The notes below the pieces were generated by a model that saw nothing but the letters and a program-made list of their open reading frames with translations, did no database searches and had not been told where the DNA came from. From Acidobacteriota bacterium (lineage in GTDB: Bacteria > Acidobacteriota > Terriglobia > Bryobacterales > Bryobacteraceae), in NCBI GenBank assembly GCA_016213775.1, contig JACQZR010000189.1, forward strand, positions 1-64,000: a stretch of 64,000 bases of DNA, read 5' to 3'. This document shows, one piece after another, positions 9,065 to 19,400 of this stretch. The number at the start of each line of letters is the position of its first letter. Position 1 is the first letter of the stretch. Made by a program: the position numbers and the translations under genes.

Positions 9065-9369
9065 GCTCCCAAATGCGTTCCGCACCTGCGGTATCCCTCC
9101 GAGAATATAGTGGCGTCTGAAGGGGATTCCTCTCATCCCACTTTTGCCAGTTCCTTTTTTGGCCACGGCGCATCCACCGTCAACCAAAATGGCCGTGGCG
9201 TCCCTCGCTCAAACAGAAAGGGGTATTGCGAAATAGGAATAGCAATCGTCCAGGACGGACAACAGGTAGGTCACACCAAAAGAAAACCGCCCAAACCGGG
9301 CTACCGCAAAACCAGCTCCGGCACAGGCTCAGCCGAAGCTTCCTGACGGAACCACGCAGTCATATAGTC
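9065..9369. other. Intergenic region with no recognisable gene
   Basis: Between the microprotein leader and the end of the glycosyltransferase gene I see no coding signal. A minus-strand TATATT at 9105-9110 could be a -10 box for microprotein A, but no good -35 accompanies it. Confidence 0.35.
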
Positions 9370-10323
9370 CTAGCCAACACGCCGCCGCGCCATTATCTCC
9401 CGCCGCTTCGCCCAGGCCCTCCGCCAGCACTTCGCCAGATGCCAAAACGCCGGCAGCGATCGCAGTTCGTAGAACAAACACCCGCCCAACACCAGCACAT
9501 CTCGCGCCGTCACCGACAGGAAATACTCCGTGTACATGTTCGCAGTGGTGTTCTTGATCCGCATCAGAAAACGGTTCTTCACCGAGTGCATGTTGATCAT
9601 CGGCGACAGCGTCCGCCGAACCTCCGGCACCACTGTCCGCACGTGATACGCAACCGCATGTGGAGTGTACAGGCACCGCCACCCCAACAACTGCGCCCGC
9701 CAGCTCACATCCGCGTCTTCCCGATACGCAAAGAAGTCCGGATCAAAGAACCCGTCCCCTTGCGAAATATCCAGGATCATCTCGCGCCGGTACAGTGCCG
9801 CCGCCCCGCTCGCCCCAAACACATACTCGGCCTGGTCAAACTGCCCCTCATCCGCCTGGTGCCACCCGCGGTCGAAATGCCTGAAGTTCGGTGTAAAGTA
9901 GATGCCCGCCGAATCCAATTGCGGCCTCCTCAGCGGCGTGAAATCCGGCCCGATGCGCAGCAGTTTCCCGCACACGCTCCCGATCCGCTCATCCACCTGC
10001 GCCGCGTCCACTAGCCGCCTGATGAAGCCCGGCATTAGCAGCGCGTCCGGATTCAGCGTCAACACCCAGTCCCCCGTCGACGCCTCTATCGCCTGATTCT
10101 GCGCCTGCGCAAACCCCACGTTCCGCTCATTCCGGATCACTCGCACGCGATCGGCGAACTCCGCCAGCACCAGCCGCGTCCCGTCCAAAGATGCATTGTC
10201 CACCACCACCACCTCCAGCGGCCGGTAGGCTTGACGGAGCACGGCATCCAGACAGCTTGCGATGTATCGGGAGCTGTTGAACGTCACGATTGTGACTGAG
10301 ACCGAGGGGGGCTTCTTACTCAT
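9370..10323 (-). CDS. Glycosyltransferase family 2 (317 aa)
   Basis: A GT-A fold inverting transferase that moves a sugar from a nucleotide-sugar to an acceptor, probably in rhamnan, O-antigen or exopolysaccharide synthesis. The start ATG 10323 gives MSKKPPSVSVTIVTFNSSRY, the usual GT2 opening. VVVDNASLDGT and LNPDALLMPG (the DXD-equivalent region) follow, and FFAYREDADVSWRAQLLGWR carries the catalytic-base ED motif. The C-terminal 80 residues are helical and basic, possibly membrane-associated. A longer upstream frame exists but has no homology. The gene stands alone, divergent from the sigma-factor operon. Confidence 0.85.
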   Translation of the reverse strand: MSKKPPSVSVTIVTFNSSRYIASCLDAVLRQAYRPLEVVVVDNASLDGTRLVLAEFADRVRVIRNERNVGFAQAQNQAIEASTGDWVLTLNPDALLMPGFIRRLVDAAQVDERIGSVCGKLLRIGPDFTPLRRPQLDSAGIYFTPNFRHFDRGWHQADEGQFDQAEYVFGASGAAALYRREMILDISQGDGFFDPDFFAYREDADVSWRAQLLGWRCLYTPHAVAYHVRTVVPEVRRTLSPMINMHSVKNRFLMRIKNTTANMYTEYFLSVTARDVLVLGGCLFYELRSLPAFWHLAKCWRRAWAKRREIMARRRVG

Positions 10324-10364
10324 TTTCCGCTTCCGACTGCTAAGACCTTGACAGGGCGGATTTT

Positions 10365-10433
10365 CACTACACCAGATTAGTATTTTTTTCCTCCAAAGAG
10401 CACTCTCAAAAAATATTTTTTTGAGGTGTAGTG
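10365..10433. repeat. Inverted repeat around an AT-rich core between divergent genes
   Basis: CACTACACC (10365-10373) and GGTGTAGTG (10425-10433) are perfect inverted repeats enclosing about 50 bp with T- and A-runs (10382-10389 and 10408-10422). It lies between the glycosyltransferase start and the sigma-factor gene, where an operator or overlapping promoters would be expected. Confidence 0.6.
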
Positions 10434-10455
10434 GATTCCCACCCTTCGTGGGTCT

Positions 10456-11067
10456 TTGAATCGAAGTGACGCGTTTACGCTCATGTGGTCCAAACCGTTT
10501 CACAAGGAACTAATATGGGTTGGAACGGAACGGACCTCAGTGGAAACGTTGCAGGATCAAGTGGCGCGGCTGTTTGAGGAGACCAGAGAGGACGTGTACC
10601 GTTATCTACTCACCATCGGGCTCTATCCCCCGCAGGCGCAGGAGACCGTCCAGGAAGTTTTCCTCCGTTTATACGCCTCTCTTAAAAAGGGCGAAGACAT
10701 TAAGAATGTGCGGGCGTGGATCTTCCGCGTCGCGCACAACGTTGGCCTCAAGGTCAGGGCCAAACAGAGTGGATTGCCGTTCGACCCGGAGTTGGAAGCC
10801 TCGCTCGCCAGCCCCGCTCGCAATCCCGAACAGAGTTTGCTCGAGCGAGAAAAAACGGTTCGCTTCCACCGTGCCGTGGAAGGTCTTTCCGAGCAGCAGC
10901 GGCGTTGTCTCTCGCTGCGGTTGCAAGGGTTGCGGTACCCCGAAATCGGGGAAGCGTTGGGTATCAGCGCGTCGGCTGTCAGTGAGTTCCTCCGCCGCGC
11001 CGTCACACGCTTAAAGAAGGTTGGCGGCTCCGCCAAAACGGACTCCGCCGAAGAGGGTAAGGCTTGA
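10456..11067 (+). CDS. ECF-type RNA polymerase sigma factor (up to 203 aa)
   Basis: Sigma-70 region 2 is seen in ARLFEETREDVYRYLLTIGL, ETVQEVFLRLYASL and NVRAWIFRVAHNVGLK. Region 4 is seen in LSEQQRRCLSLRLQGLRYPE and IGEALGISASAVSEFLRRAV, the helix-turn-helix that contacts -35. Region 3 is lacking, as expected for the extracytoplasmic-function group. The true start may be later than 10456, for example a GTG at VETLQDQ. The next gene encodes its probable zinc-finger anti-sigma factor, and a TonB receptor follows, so the operon probably couples an envelope or substrate signal to expression. Confidence 0.88.
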   Translation: MNRSDAFTLMWSKPFHKELIWVGTERTSVETLQDQVARLFEETREDVYRYLLTIGLYPPQAQETVQEVFLRLYASLKKGEDIKNVRAWIFRVAHNVGLKVRAKQSGLPFDPELEASLASPARNPEQSLLEREKTVRFHRAVEGLSEQQRRCLSLRLQGLRYPEIGEALGISASAVSEFLRRAVTRLKKVGGSAKTDSAEEGKA

Positions 11068-11069
11068 GA

Positions 11070-12755
11070 ATGCTTAGCGCCAATCACATCAACGAGGAAA
11101 CCCTCCTGCGCTACGCCGATGGCGAACTGCCGTCGCAGCAACTTCCTCAGGTGCGGGATCACCTGTCCAGTTGCTGGCATTGTCGTGCCGCCCTCGATGA
11201 ACTCCAGCAGGTTATTACGGAATGCGCTCGTCACCACCAGACGATATCTGATCATTTCCCTTCTCCACCTGCTCCCTGGTGCGACATCCGCAAAGGCTTT
11301 GCCCAAGTGGATGCCGCGCTAGGGAGCCGATCTTTCCTCGAGAAGACAAGGCAATGGTTCTCCGCTGGTTTCGTGTCGAGACCGGTTCGATGGGTCCCCG
11401 CCGTGGCTGGCCTCGCCGCCCTCGCCCTCATCGTCCAGCAGTTCATCAACGTGCCGTCCGCCAAGGCAGCGGAGATCCTCCGCCAGGCCGTTACGGCATC
11501 CGAATCGCGGCCCAACCTGCCGCGTAAAATCGAAATTCGCGCCCGCGGCCGCAATCTCACGCGCATCGTAGCTGCCCCTCTTCCGGTTACGAATACTGCC
11601 GAGGCTGCGGCCTTTGCCGAAGTGGAGTCCCTCTTCAAAGCAGCTCACTACAACTGGGACGATCCCCTTAGCGCAAGGTCTTTCAACGATTGGCGCAACA
11701 CGCTCCATTCCAAGTCCGATGAAGTACTCACCACCGGCGCCGGCTACGAAATTCGCACCACCGCTGAAAACAACGAAATCACTCTCGCCACTCTGAAATT
11801 GCGCCAGGCCGATATGCGCGCCATCGAAAGCACTCTCCGCTTCCGCAATGACGACGTCGTCGAGATTCGCGAGATCCCGCAAGATCCGGTGCTCTCTTCA
11901 GTTCCTCCAGCCGGGATGAGCAGTACGCGGGCTGCTTCACCCGGTTCGGCGAAACTGGAGGGAGCTCCGGCAACTACTTCTACTCCGGCCTCCGTGTACG
12001 AAGAGCTTCAGGTTTGGGCCTCTCTCCACCGCATCGGCGCAGACCTCGGCGACCCCGTCGAAGTCTCCCGCGATGGCCAACATATCGTGGTTCGCGGCAT
12101 CGGGGTACCTCCTGCCCTCCAAGCCAGAATCCGCCAGGAGTTCGCCGCCAACAGCCGCGTCGATATTCAATTCGCCGATCCCGCATCCAGCCTCCCGGCT
12201 ACTGAGCCGCGCCGCGTGAACACCCCTGCGGCGAATCCCGAGCTCGTCAAAGTGCAGGAGCAGATCGCCCGCTATATCGGCGGAAGAGCCTCTTTCGATC
12301 AATTCACAGACGGTGTGCTGCGCGAAAGCGAATCGCTGCTTTCCCACGCGCACGCACTCCAACGCCTCGCACAGCATTTTCCCTCCGAGTCTGAGTCGCA
12401 GCTCAGTGCCGATCAGCGGCATCTCCTCCAGAGCCTTTGCCAGGATCATGCGGAGACCTTGTGGCAGAAGATCGCGGTAATTCAGGCTAGAATGAATCCG
12501 GTGTTGGCCTCCCTGGGTGTGTCGAACTCCGGCGTCAACCTGGATGCCGCAACTTCGTCGTCGGGCTCCGCATCCTGGCAGATGGAAACGGATGAAATTC
12601 TCCGCCAGGCCCGTAACACCGATTCCCTCCTCGCTGTTATGCTGATAGGTGCAACGGGTGACGCCTCGCTGGAACGGCTGCCGCAACGGGTCTCACAAGA
12701 CCTCGCGGCACTGAAGGCCAAAATCTCTTCCTATCGGAGCCGGCGCACCCAGTAA
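11070..12755 (+). CDS. Anti-sigma factor with zinc-finger domain and long extension (561 aa)
   Basis: The first 45 residues form an anti-sigma zinc finger: HINEETLLRYADGELP then HLSSCWHC, the HxxxCxxC ligands at residues 31, 35 and 38. One transmembrane segment follows (WVPAVAGLAALALIVQQFI, about residues 110-128). The remaining 430 residues are a predicted periplasmic part without a motif I recognise and are much longer than in ordinary anti-sigma factors. An alternative TTG start at 11064 overlaps the sigma stop. The gene should sequester the upstream sigma factor and release it on an envelope signal. Confidence 0.8.
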   Translation: MLSANHINEETLLRYADGELPSQQLPQVRDHLSSCWHCRAALDELQQVITECARHHQTISDHFPSPPAPWCDIRKGFAQVDAALGSRSFLEKTRQWFSAGFVSRPVRWVPAVAGLAALALIVQQFINVPSAKAAEILRQAVTASESRPNLPRKIEIRARGRNLTRIVAAPLPVTNTAEAAAFAEVESLFKAAHYNWDDPLSARSFNDWRNTLHSKSDEVLTTGAGYEIRTTAENNEITLATLKLRQADMRAIESTLRFRNDDVVEIREIPQDPVLSSVPPAGMSSTRAASPGSAKLEGAPATTSTPASVYEELQVWASLHRIGADLGDPVEVSRDGQHIVVRGIGVPPALQARIRQEFAANSRVDIQFADPASSLPATEPRRVNTPAANPELVKVQEQIARYIGGRASFDQFTDGVLRESESLLSHAHALQRLAQHFPSESESQLSADQRHLLQSLCQDHAETLWQKIAVIQARMNPVLASLGVSNSGVNLDAATSSSGSASWQMETDEILRQARNTDSLLAVMLIGATGDASLERLPQRVSQDLAALKAKISSYRSRRTQ

Positions 12756-12766
12756 AGGGGTCGCGC

Positions 12767-15757
12767 GTGCGGTTTCCGGGGAACATCACGGGTTACGCTC
12801 TCCTCGTCTCGCTGTTCCTCCCACACGCCCACTCCCAACAATACACCCACCTTTCCGGCCTTATCCGCGATCCCACCGATGCTGCCGTTCCCCACGCCTC
12901 CATCACCGTCGTCAGCGAAGACACCGGCTTCCGCCGCTCCGCCGAATCCAATGGCGATGGCGCCTACGTCGTCGCCTCCCTCCAGCCAGGACTCTACAAA
13001 ATCACCGTTCGCAAAGAGGGATTCCGGACCGTAATCCAGCTCGGCGTCAAACTCGATGTCGCCCAACCCTCACGCGTCGATTTCATTCTCCCCCTCGGTA
13101 GCCAGCAGGACGCCATCACCGTCGAAGGCACCCCCGCCCCCGTCCACACCGACGACGCCAGCGTCGGCACCCTCGTCAGCCGCGACCAGGTAGAGCGCAT
13201 GCCCCTTAACGGCCGCGGCATCCTTTCCCTGCTCGAACTTGCACCCGGAACCATCGTCACTCCTGCTACCCGCGGCGAAGCCGGTCAATTCACCGCGAAC
13301 GGCCAGCGCCCCAACATGCACTACTTCACCGTGGATGGCGTCAGCGCCAACACAGGCGTCAGCGGCGGTGGCTCGGCCGCCCAGGTCAACGGCGGTGCAC
13401 TCCCCGGCATGACCGCACTCGGATCCCTCCACAACCTCGTCCCCCTCGAAGCCCTCGATGAGTTTCGCGTCCAAACCTCCACCAGTTCCCCCGAATTCGG
13501 CCGCCTCCCCGGCGCGCAGATCACTCTCAGCTCCCGCTCCGGATCGAACGAGTTCCACGGCTCCGTCTTCCACTATTTCCGCCACAATGTGTTCGATGCC
13601 AACGACTGGTTCGCCAACCGCGCCGGGGAACGCCGCGCCGCCTTGCGCATGTTCGACTACGGCGGCTCACTCGGCGGCCCCATCCGCCGTGACCGTACGT
13701 TCTTCTTTCTTTCCTACGAAGGCATGCGCCTCAAACAGCCCTTCGCCTGGCGCACCCCTTCGCCTACCGCCGCCGTCCGCTCGGGAGCTAGCCCAGGTGT
13801 GATGGCTGCTTTGAACCTGTTCCCGGTTCCTAATGGACAGCCCCTCACTGAAGGATTGGCGGAATGGACAGGGCGCAACAACCGTCCCGCAAGCCTGGAC
13901 ACAGGTGGCCTCCGCATCGACCATGCCCTTACTTCACGCGTGAGCCTATTCGGACGCTACCAGGAGTCCCCTTCTCGCAACGAATTCGGCAATACGCAGA
14001 TTAGCGCGCTCGATCTGTCCTCGCGCAGTGTCACCATGGGCGCGAATGCCCGCCTCAGCCCGCGTGTCATCCTCGATGCCCGGTGGAACTACTCGCGCTC
14101 GGCGGCCGATTCTCTCTGGCGCTCCGCTACCCCGGCCGCCAATTCCCGCTGCGCTCTGGAGCCTGTGGCCAACCAGTTCTTTGGCGAGCCAGGTCTCTGT
14201 GACATTCTCCTCCGCGTTCAGATTGCCGGCGTCGGCACAGCGGTCCACGGACCCGAACCCGACCGCCAACAATCGCAATGGCACATTCTCCCGTCGGCTG
14301 TGGCAAACTTCGGGGGACATCAGCTTCGTCTCGGAGCCGACTATCGCCGCATTCGGACAGCAAAGCAGGATTCCGCCCGCGCCTTCAGCCTCATCGCGGA
14401 TAACTTGCGCGAGCTACTCACTCTCAACCAGAACCTCTGGCGGGCCGCCGCCGACCCCGTCAGCGCCACAGCCTTGCTCAAGGAGGCGTCTCTGTTCGCT
14501 CAGGATACCTGGCGTATCGGCTCGAAACTCACGGCAACCTTCGGGGTCCGCTGGGAGTTTGCCGCTACACCTGAAGCGACGATCCTCGGCTACGACACCC
14601 CCGATCTGCTCCCACCAGCCGGCTTTGAAACCGTTTGGTCCGATCAGGGCTCGAACATTGCTCCCCGGGTCGGCATCGCGTTCAGTCCTCGCGCCGGCAG
14701 CACCGCAAGTCGTGGCGGTTTCGGCATCTACTTCGATTCCAGCCTCAGCATCGGTACCGATCTCGTCAACGGAGGCCCGTTCACCCTTGGCCAGTTCATC
14801 AGCGCCCGAAACGCTCCTTTCTCCACGCAGCTCCGCTACGGCTTTCTTCCTGGCCTCCGGCTGCCCATTATCCGTCAATGGAATGTCTCTCTCGAGCACG
14901 CCTTCCGAGGTCGAGAAGTCGTCACCGCAAGCTACGTCGGCTCCACCGGCCGGCGCCTCCTTCGCCGCGAAATCGGAGCAGACTCCACTGATTCCAACCA
15001 AATCGTCGTCGCCACCAACCACGGCCAATCCAACTACCACGGCCTCCAGCTCCAATACCGCCGCAAACTCACCCACGGCCTCCAAACCACCGCCTCCTAC
15101 TCCTGGTCCCACTCCATCGACGACAGCTCATCGGATTCCTCCCTCCACTGGGCGCGCAACGGCCTCTCCGCCCTAACCGACCGCGGCCCCTCCGATTTCG
15201 ACGTCCGCCACAGTTTCTCCGCCGCCGCAACTTACGAGTTAAACCGCAAAGGCAAGTGGGCGCTCGACGGCATCTTTCGCGCCCGCACCGGCTTCCCCAT
15301 CTCAGTCCTCAACAGCGAAAGCTCCCTCGGACTCACCTTCGCCAACATCTACCGTCCCAACCTCATTCAAACGGTCCCCCTTTGGCTCAACGACCGTAAT
15401 ATCCCCGGAGGCCGCCGCCTCAACCCCGCCGCCTTCGAAATCCGCCCCTCCACCCAGGGCAATCTCGGCCGCAACGCCATCTACGGCTTTGGCATGTCGC
15501 AACTCGACCTCGCACTCCGCCGCGAATTCCCCTTCAAGGACCAGCGCCTCCTCCAACTCCGGCTGGAAGCCTTCAATCTCTTCAACCAGACCAACTTCGC
15601 CGACCCCATCCGCTTCCTGTCCAACCCCTTGTTCGGCCAACCCCCGTCAATGTTGAACCTGATGCTCGGCACCGGCAGCCCCGGTAGCGGCCTCACCCCC
15701 ATCTTTCAAACCGGCGGCCCCCGCTCCATCCAACTCGTCATCCGCTACCGCTTCTAA
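12767..15757 (+). CDS. TonB-dependent receptor, Oar-like (996 aa)
   Basis: An outer-membrane beta-barrel importing large substrates. It starts with GTG 12767 after AAAGGGG. A signal peptide (ALLVSLFLPHAHS) is followed by a carboxypeptidase-regulatory-like beta-sandwich (LSGLIRDPTDAAVPHASITV to about residue 105). The plug (VERMPLNGRGILSLLELAPG, FTVDGVSAN) and a long barrel ending in Phe (QLVIRYRF) follow. It lies 11 nt after the anti-sigma gene, so it is the output or sensor of the sigma switch. The substrate is unknown, perhaps oligosaccharides or peptides. Confidence 0.9.
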   Translation: MRFPGNITGYALLVSLFLPHAHSQQYTHLSGLIRDPTDAAVPHASITVVSEDTGFRRSAESNGDGAYVVASLQPGLYKITVRKEGFRTVIQLGVKLDVAQPSRVDFILPLGSQQDAITVEGTPAPVHTDDASVGTLVSRDQVERMPLNGRGILSLLELAPGTIVTPATRGEAGQFTANGQRPNMHYFTVDGVSANTGVSGGGSAAQVNGGALPGMTALGSLHNLVPLEALDEFRVQTSTSSPEFGRLPGAQITLSSRSGSNEFHGSVFHYFRHNVFDANDWFANRAGERRAALRMFDYGGSLGGPIRRDRTFFFLSYEGMRLKQPFAWRTPSPTAAVRSGASPGVMAALNLFPVPNGQPLTEGLAEWTGRNNRPASLDTGGLRIDHALTSRVSLFGRYQESPSRNEFGNTQISALDLSSRSVTMGANARLSPRVILDARWNYSRSAADSLWRSATPAANSRCALEPVANQFFGEPGLCDILLRVQIAGVGTAVHGPEPDRQQSQWHILPSAVANFGGHQLRLGADYRRIRTAKQDSARAFSLIADNLRELLTLNQNLWRAAADPVSATALLKEASLFAQDTWRIGSKLTATFGVRWEFAATPEATILGYDTPDLLPPAGFETVWSDQGSNIAPRVGIAFSPRAGSTASRGGFGIYFDSSLSIGTDLVNGGPFTLGQFISARNAPFSTQLRYGFLPGLRLPIIRQWNVSLEHAFRGREVVTASYVGSTGRRLLRREIGADSTDSNQIVVATNHGQSNYHGLQLQYRRKLTHGLQTTASYSWSHSIDDSSSDSSLHWARNGLSALTDRGPSDFDVRHSFSAAATYELNRKGKWALDGIFRARTGFPISVLNSESSLGLTFANIYRPNLIQTVPLWLNDRNIPGGRRLNPAAFEIRPSTQGNLGRNAIYGFGMSQLDLALRREFPFKDQRLLQLRLEAFNLFNQTNFADPIRFLSNPLFGQPPSMLNLMLGTGSPGSGLTPIFQTGGPRSIQLVIRYRF

Positions 15758-15913
15758 ACACCGAAACCTATTGATCTGACACGGAGGCAAGCGGAAGCAT
15801 CAGTTGCCTTGGCACACACATCAAGCAGGATAGAAGCTCTCACTCGATGAACTTGCGCTCCTCGCGAAGCGTGGCAGGTATCCGCCGATACTCTACCCTG
15901 AAAAGAGCAGAAG

Positions 15914-16132
15914 GTGGAATTCGGCCGGTCCATCGGTATGCCCTATTGTCGGAATCTCGGCGACGGGCTCTGGGAGGTACGAAGCGACGTGACGGATGGA
16001 AAGATTGGGAGGGTGATTTTCTGCGTGACGAAAGGCCGCATGGCGTTGCTCCATGCCTTCATCAAGAAGACGCAGAAGACGCCGCCGCAGGATTTGAAAC
16101 TCGCGCTCAAACGCATGAAGGAGGTGCTCTGA
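15914..16132 (+). pseudogene. Truncated HigB/RelE-like toxin (DUF891 type)
   Basis: The 72 residues starting with GTG 15914 match only the C-terminal two thirds of Gp49-like toxins: VEFGRSIGMPYCRNLGDGLW, then EVRSDV, GKIGRVIFCVTKGRMALLH and FIKKTQKTPPQDLKLALKR. The usual N-terminal 35-40 residues are absent and a TGA sits in frame at 15899-15901. The stop overlaps the antitoxin start (TGATG), so the toxin-first order of the operon is preserved. It is probably inactive unless the short form retains activity. Confidence 0.7.
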
Positions 16133-16419
16133 TGGCGAGGAAGAAAGGTAAAATCGGATCGTCCTTCGATGACTTTCTGGCTTCACACGGTGTGCTGGAA
16201 GAGTGTGAGGAACTGGCTATCAAACAAATACTCGCCGACCAGATCAAGGCTGCGATGGAGAAGGACAGCATCACCAGGTCCGCCATGGCCGAACGGATGC
16301 AGACCAGCCGCCGCGCCCTCGACCGGTTGCTCGATCCAAAGAACACCAGCGTGACGCTGCACACGCTGCAGCGGGCCGCCGTCGCGGTCGGACGGCAATT
16401 GAGGTTGGAACTACTTTAG
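16132..16419 (+). CDS. XRE-type antitoxin (95 aa)
   Basis: A helix-turn-helix protein of the HigA-like group: KDSITRSAMAERMQTSRRAL, DRLLDPKNTSVTLHTLQRAA and VAVGRQLRLELL. It binds and neutralises the RelE-fold toxin and represses the operon. The ATG overlaps the toxin stop by one base. It looks intact although its partner is truncated, so it may persist as an orphan antitoxin. Confidence 0.8.
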   Translation: MARKKGKIGSSFDDFLASHGVLEECEELAIKQILADQIKAAMEKDSITRSAMAERMQTSRRALDRLLDPKNTSVTLHTLQRAAVAVGRQLRLELL

Positions 16420-19400
16420 CGGTACGTGATCCACATCGGACTCACCCACACCAACTCCCCGTCCGCCTGCTCCCCGCGAACATAGTAGTAGCTCTGCCGG
16501 CCCTTCGTCGCATTCGCATCGCGCCACGTAAAATCGACATTTTTCGTCTTCGGCTCCACCGTATAAGCGTACTTGCCGTCCTTGATCACATGCACCTTGG
16601 CGAATGGCGCCATACCCCACAACTTCACGGAAATCGCCGGCGCTTCCGTAGTGGTGAATTCCTCCCCCATAAAGTGACTCCCTGACCGCACATCCGCCAG
16701 AATGTTCTCGGTCGATCCATAGACGCGCCGCTTGTGGAACGCCTCCATGATCCCTTCCCGCGTCGGCTTGGTCACCCACAGGTTGCAGTACGACATGTGC
16801 GTCGAGATGTGATCGCTCGATGCCTGGAACGCCAACTTGTAGCCCTTCTCCAGGGCCAGCGAGACGAAGCCCAGCGGACGCCATCCACCAATCGAGTCCT
16901 TGGAATTATTCGAGCGCGGCGCATCCGGCATCTCGTAATTCTGCCGGTCGCCCTGATAGATCTCCACCACCGGCTCGACGATCGGATCGTTGTCGCGCCA
17001 GTCGGTTCCCATGTTCGTCCCCGACGTGTGCATCGCCACGATGCCGTCAAATTTGCGCAGGTACTTGTAGAGCATCTGGGTATCGGGAGCGTGCGTGGGC
17101 GGCGAATCGTCAGCCATCTTCTGCAAGCGAGGCAGCGGCCGCACGCCGCGCCGCGCCATCACCGTATTGCGATGCCCCTCCGGGTAGGTGACGCTGCGCT
17201 CATAGGAGAACATCGGCACAAATCGCGTTCCCAGCTTGTAGGCGTCGGTCAGCTTCTGCATTGTCCACCACGTGTACTCGCGTCCGCCACCGTTGTCGTG
17301 ATCGCAGCAGCCGCCCCAATCCATCGCAGCCGCGTCCACCATGTAGCGGTAGGCATCGATGAGCGGGCCGTCCCGTCCACCGTCGTTCGACATCTCGGTG
17401 TGGCGATGGAACTCGCCGCGCATGATCTGCAGCTTCTCGCCGCCGAGCGCCGTGCGGTAGTCGTGCATCTGCTTCACCTGCGCTTTCTCGGCTACGGCGT
17501 CGGAATCGGACGGCTGCGTGCGCGCGGAATTGTCAGCCTGCAATGCCGGCGTCCGGATTCCGGTGCCGGCCGAGAACAGCGCCGCATAGATATCGGAGTT
17601 CAGCGTTGCCTGTGGGCCCGCGGCTTTCTTGCCCTTCTTCGCGGCAGTCTGCAGGCCGCCTTCCGCGCCACCGCTCTGACGGCCGTCGCTCGCCGCAATC
17701 AAAATCACCTGACCCTGTCCGATCGGTGTCAATGCGGCGCGCGCATCCAGCCAGTAATCCGAATGCGGCACCGGAACCGGCCCCTTCCAGTCGTTGCCCT
17801 CCAGCAACAACACATGCTGCGTCCAGGCACTTCCCAAAGCTGTGAATCCCGCCGAAGGCGTGCGGAACGACAGATACACCACGCCGTTCGCATCGGCCGT
17901 CAGGCGCGGAAATGCATTGAGCGGCGTCGGGCCGGTTTGCGGTGTTCCGCTGGCCGGGCGCATGCCGGCGAGTTTCGGATCGGGCAACTGCACCGGCGTG
18001 GTTGGCGCCGCTTTCAACTGCCGCCGCCGCAGCGCCGCCGCACCTGCCGCGCGCCCGGGCATCGCCTCTTTGAGATCTGCGGTCGTGGTCATGGCCTGCT
18101 GACCCTGGAAGCACCGCAACCGGATGTCGTGGTCCTGATACAAAGCCACACCGCTTGTCTCATACGCGCCGAAATCCTTACCCCACTTGACGCCCGAGGC
18201 CTCATACGCCGCCCACAACCGGTTCTGTTTGTCGTAGGCAACCGACACGCGCGCTTCATAGAAAGTGCTCGCCGCAATCGCCACTGGAGCTTCCTGCTTG
18301 ACGCCGCCGTCCCACTTCATCCGCCGGAAGTAGACGTCGTAGTCGCCCTTATCGTAGGTGTCCCACGCGACGGCCACTTCGCCGTTCGGCGCTGCTGCAA
18401 TAGACGCGTCCCAATCGCTTCCCTGCGCGGAATTCGAAACTACACTCTCCTTTGTAAACCCATCGCCACTCTGGGCCGCGACGAGAATGTCGAGGCTGTT
18501 GCCGCGGAAGCCCTGCCAGGCCACCCACACACGGCCTTGCGCATCGGTGGTGGCAACCGGATTCACATCGGTGCCCGCGTCCGTAGTGACTCGCACTTCC
18601 TTTCCCCAACTGCCGTTGTTGTAGGCCTTCGCGTAGATGTCGTAAATGCCGTTCAGGTTCGCTGACCAGAACACCCAGGTCCGCTTCTGTCCATCCACCG
18701 CGACGGCTGTGCGCATCACGTCCTGTCTTTCCGCCGAAACGGGCATCGGAGCGCTCCAGCTTTTCTGCGCCTTGTTGTAACGCAGCATCATCACCTGATC
18801 GCCGCCCGCGGGCCGCGCCAGATAGTCGAAGCTCGCCGGCTCACGATCCATCTGCCCGCGCGTCTCCAGTTCAGGATTGGCATGGTGGAAGTTCACATAC
18901 GTGACCCACACGGCATCATCGCCATTGGCAACCGCCGGATAGTCCTGATCGTCGGCCGACCGCGTCAACCGCGTCACCGTGGGAACACGGTCCACCATTA
19001 CTCGCCCGTCGAGGAAGCTCTTTTCCTCGCCAAACGGAATTTCTTTCGCGGTGAAAGCGAACGTGCCCTGAGTGGTCTTCAACTCCACGCGCGCCGCCGG
19101 ATCGTCTTCCGCCAGATTCACCAGCACGCCATTCGGAAAGATCCCCTCGGCCTTCTTCTTACGCCCATAGGACACGCGGGTGGAAGCTCGCCACGTAAGT
19201 CCGTTCACGCGATCGCCGTCGGCAAATCGCCAGCCCGCCACCGAGGCAATCCGGCTCGGCGACGACACGGTGCCGTCCCAGGTGGTGACGCTCCGGTCGC
19301 CGACACCTAACAACACACGGAAGGTCGGGCCGGCTCCGGGCTGCGCTGCCGCTGCACCGGGAGTGGGACGTTGCGGATACAGAGTCCACGTGGCGGCGCC

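Noticed and set aside
8697-9173. 158-residue minus-strand frame across microprotein cassette A
   Set aside because: It is in another phase from the 23-codon frame, is not conserved in copy B and runs into the subunit 3 gene.
16734-18665. 643-residue plus-strand open frame
   Set aside because: Lies wholly within the PHP-propeller gene on the other strand and is full of His/Arg runs with no domain.
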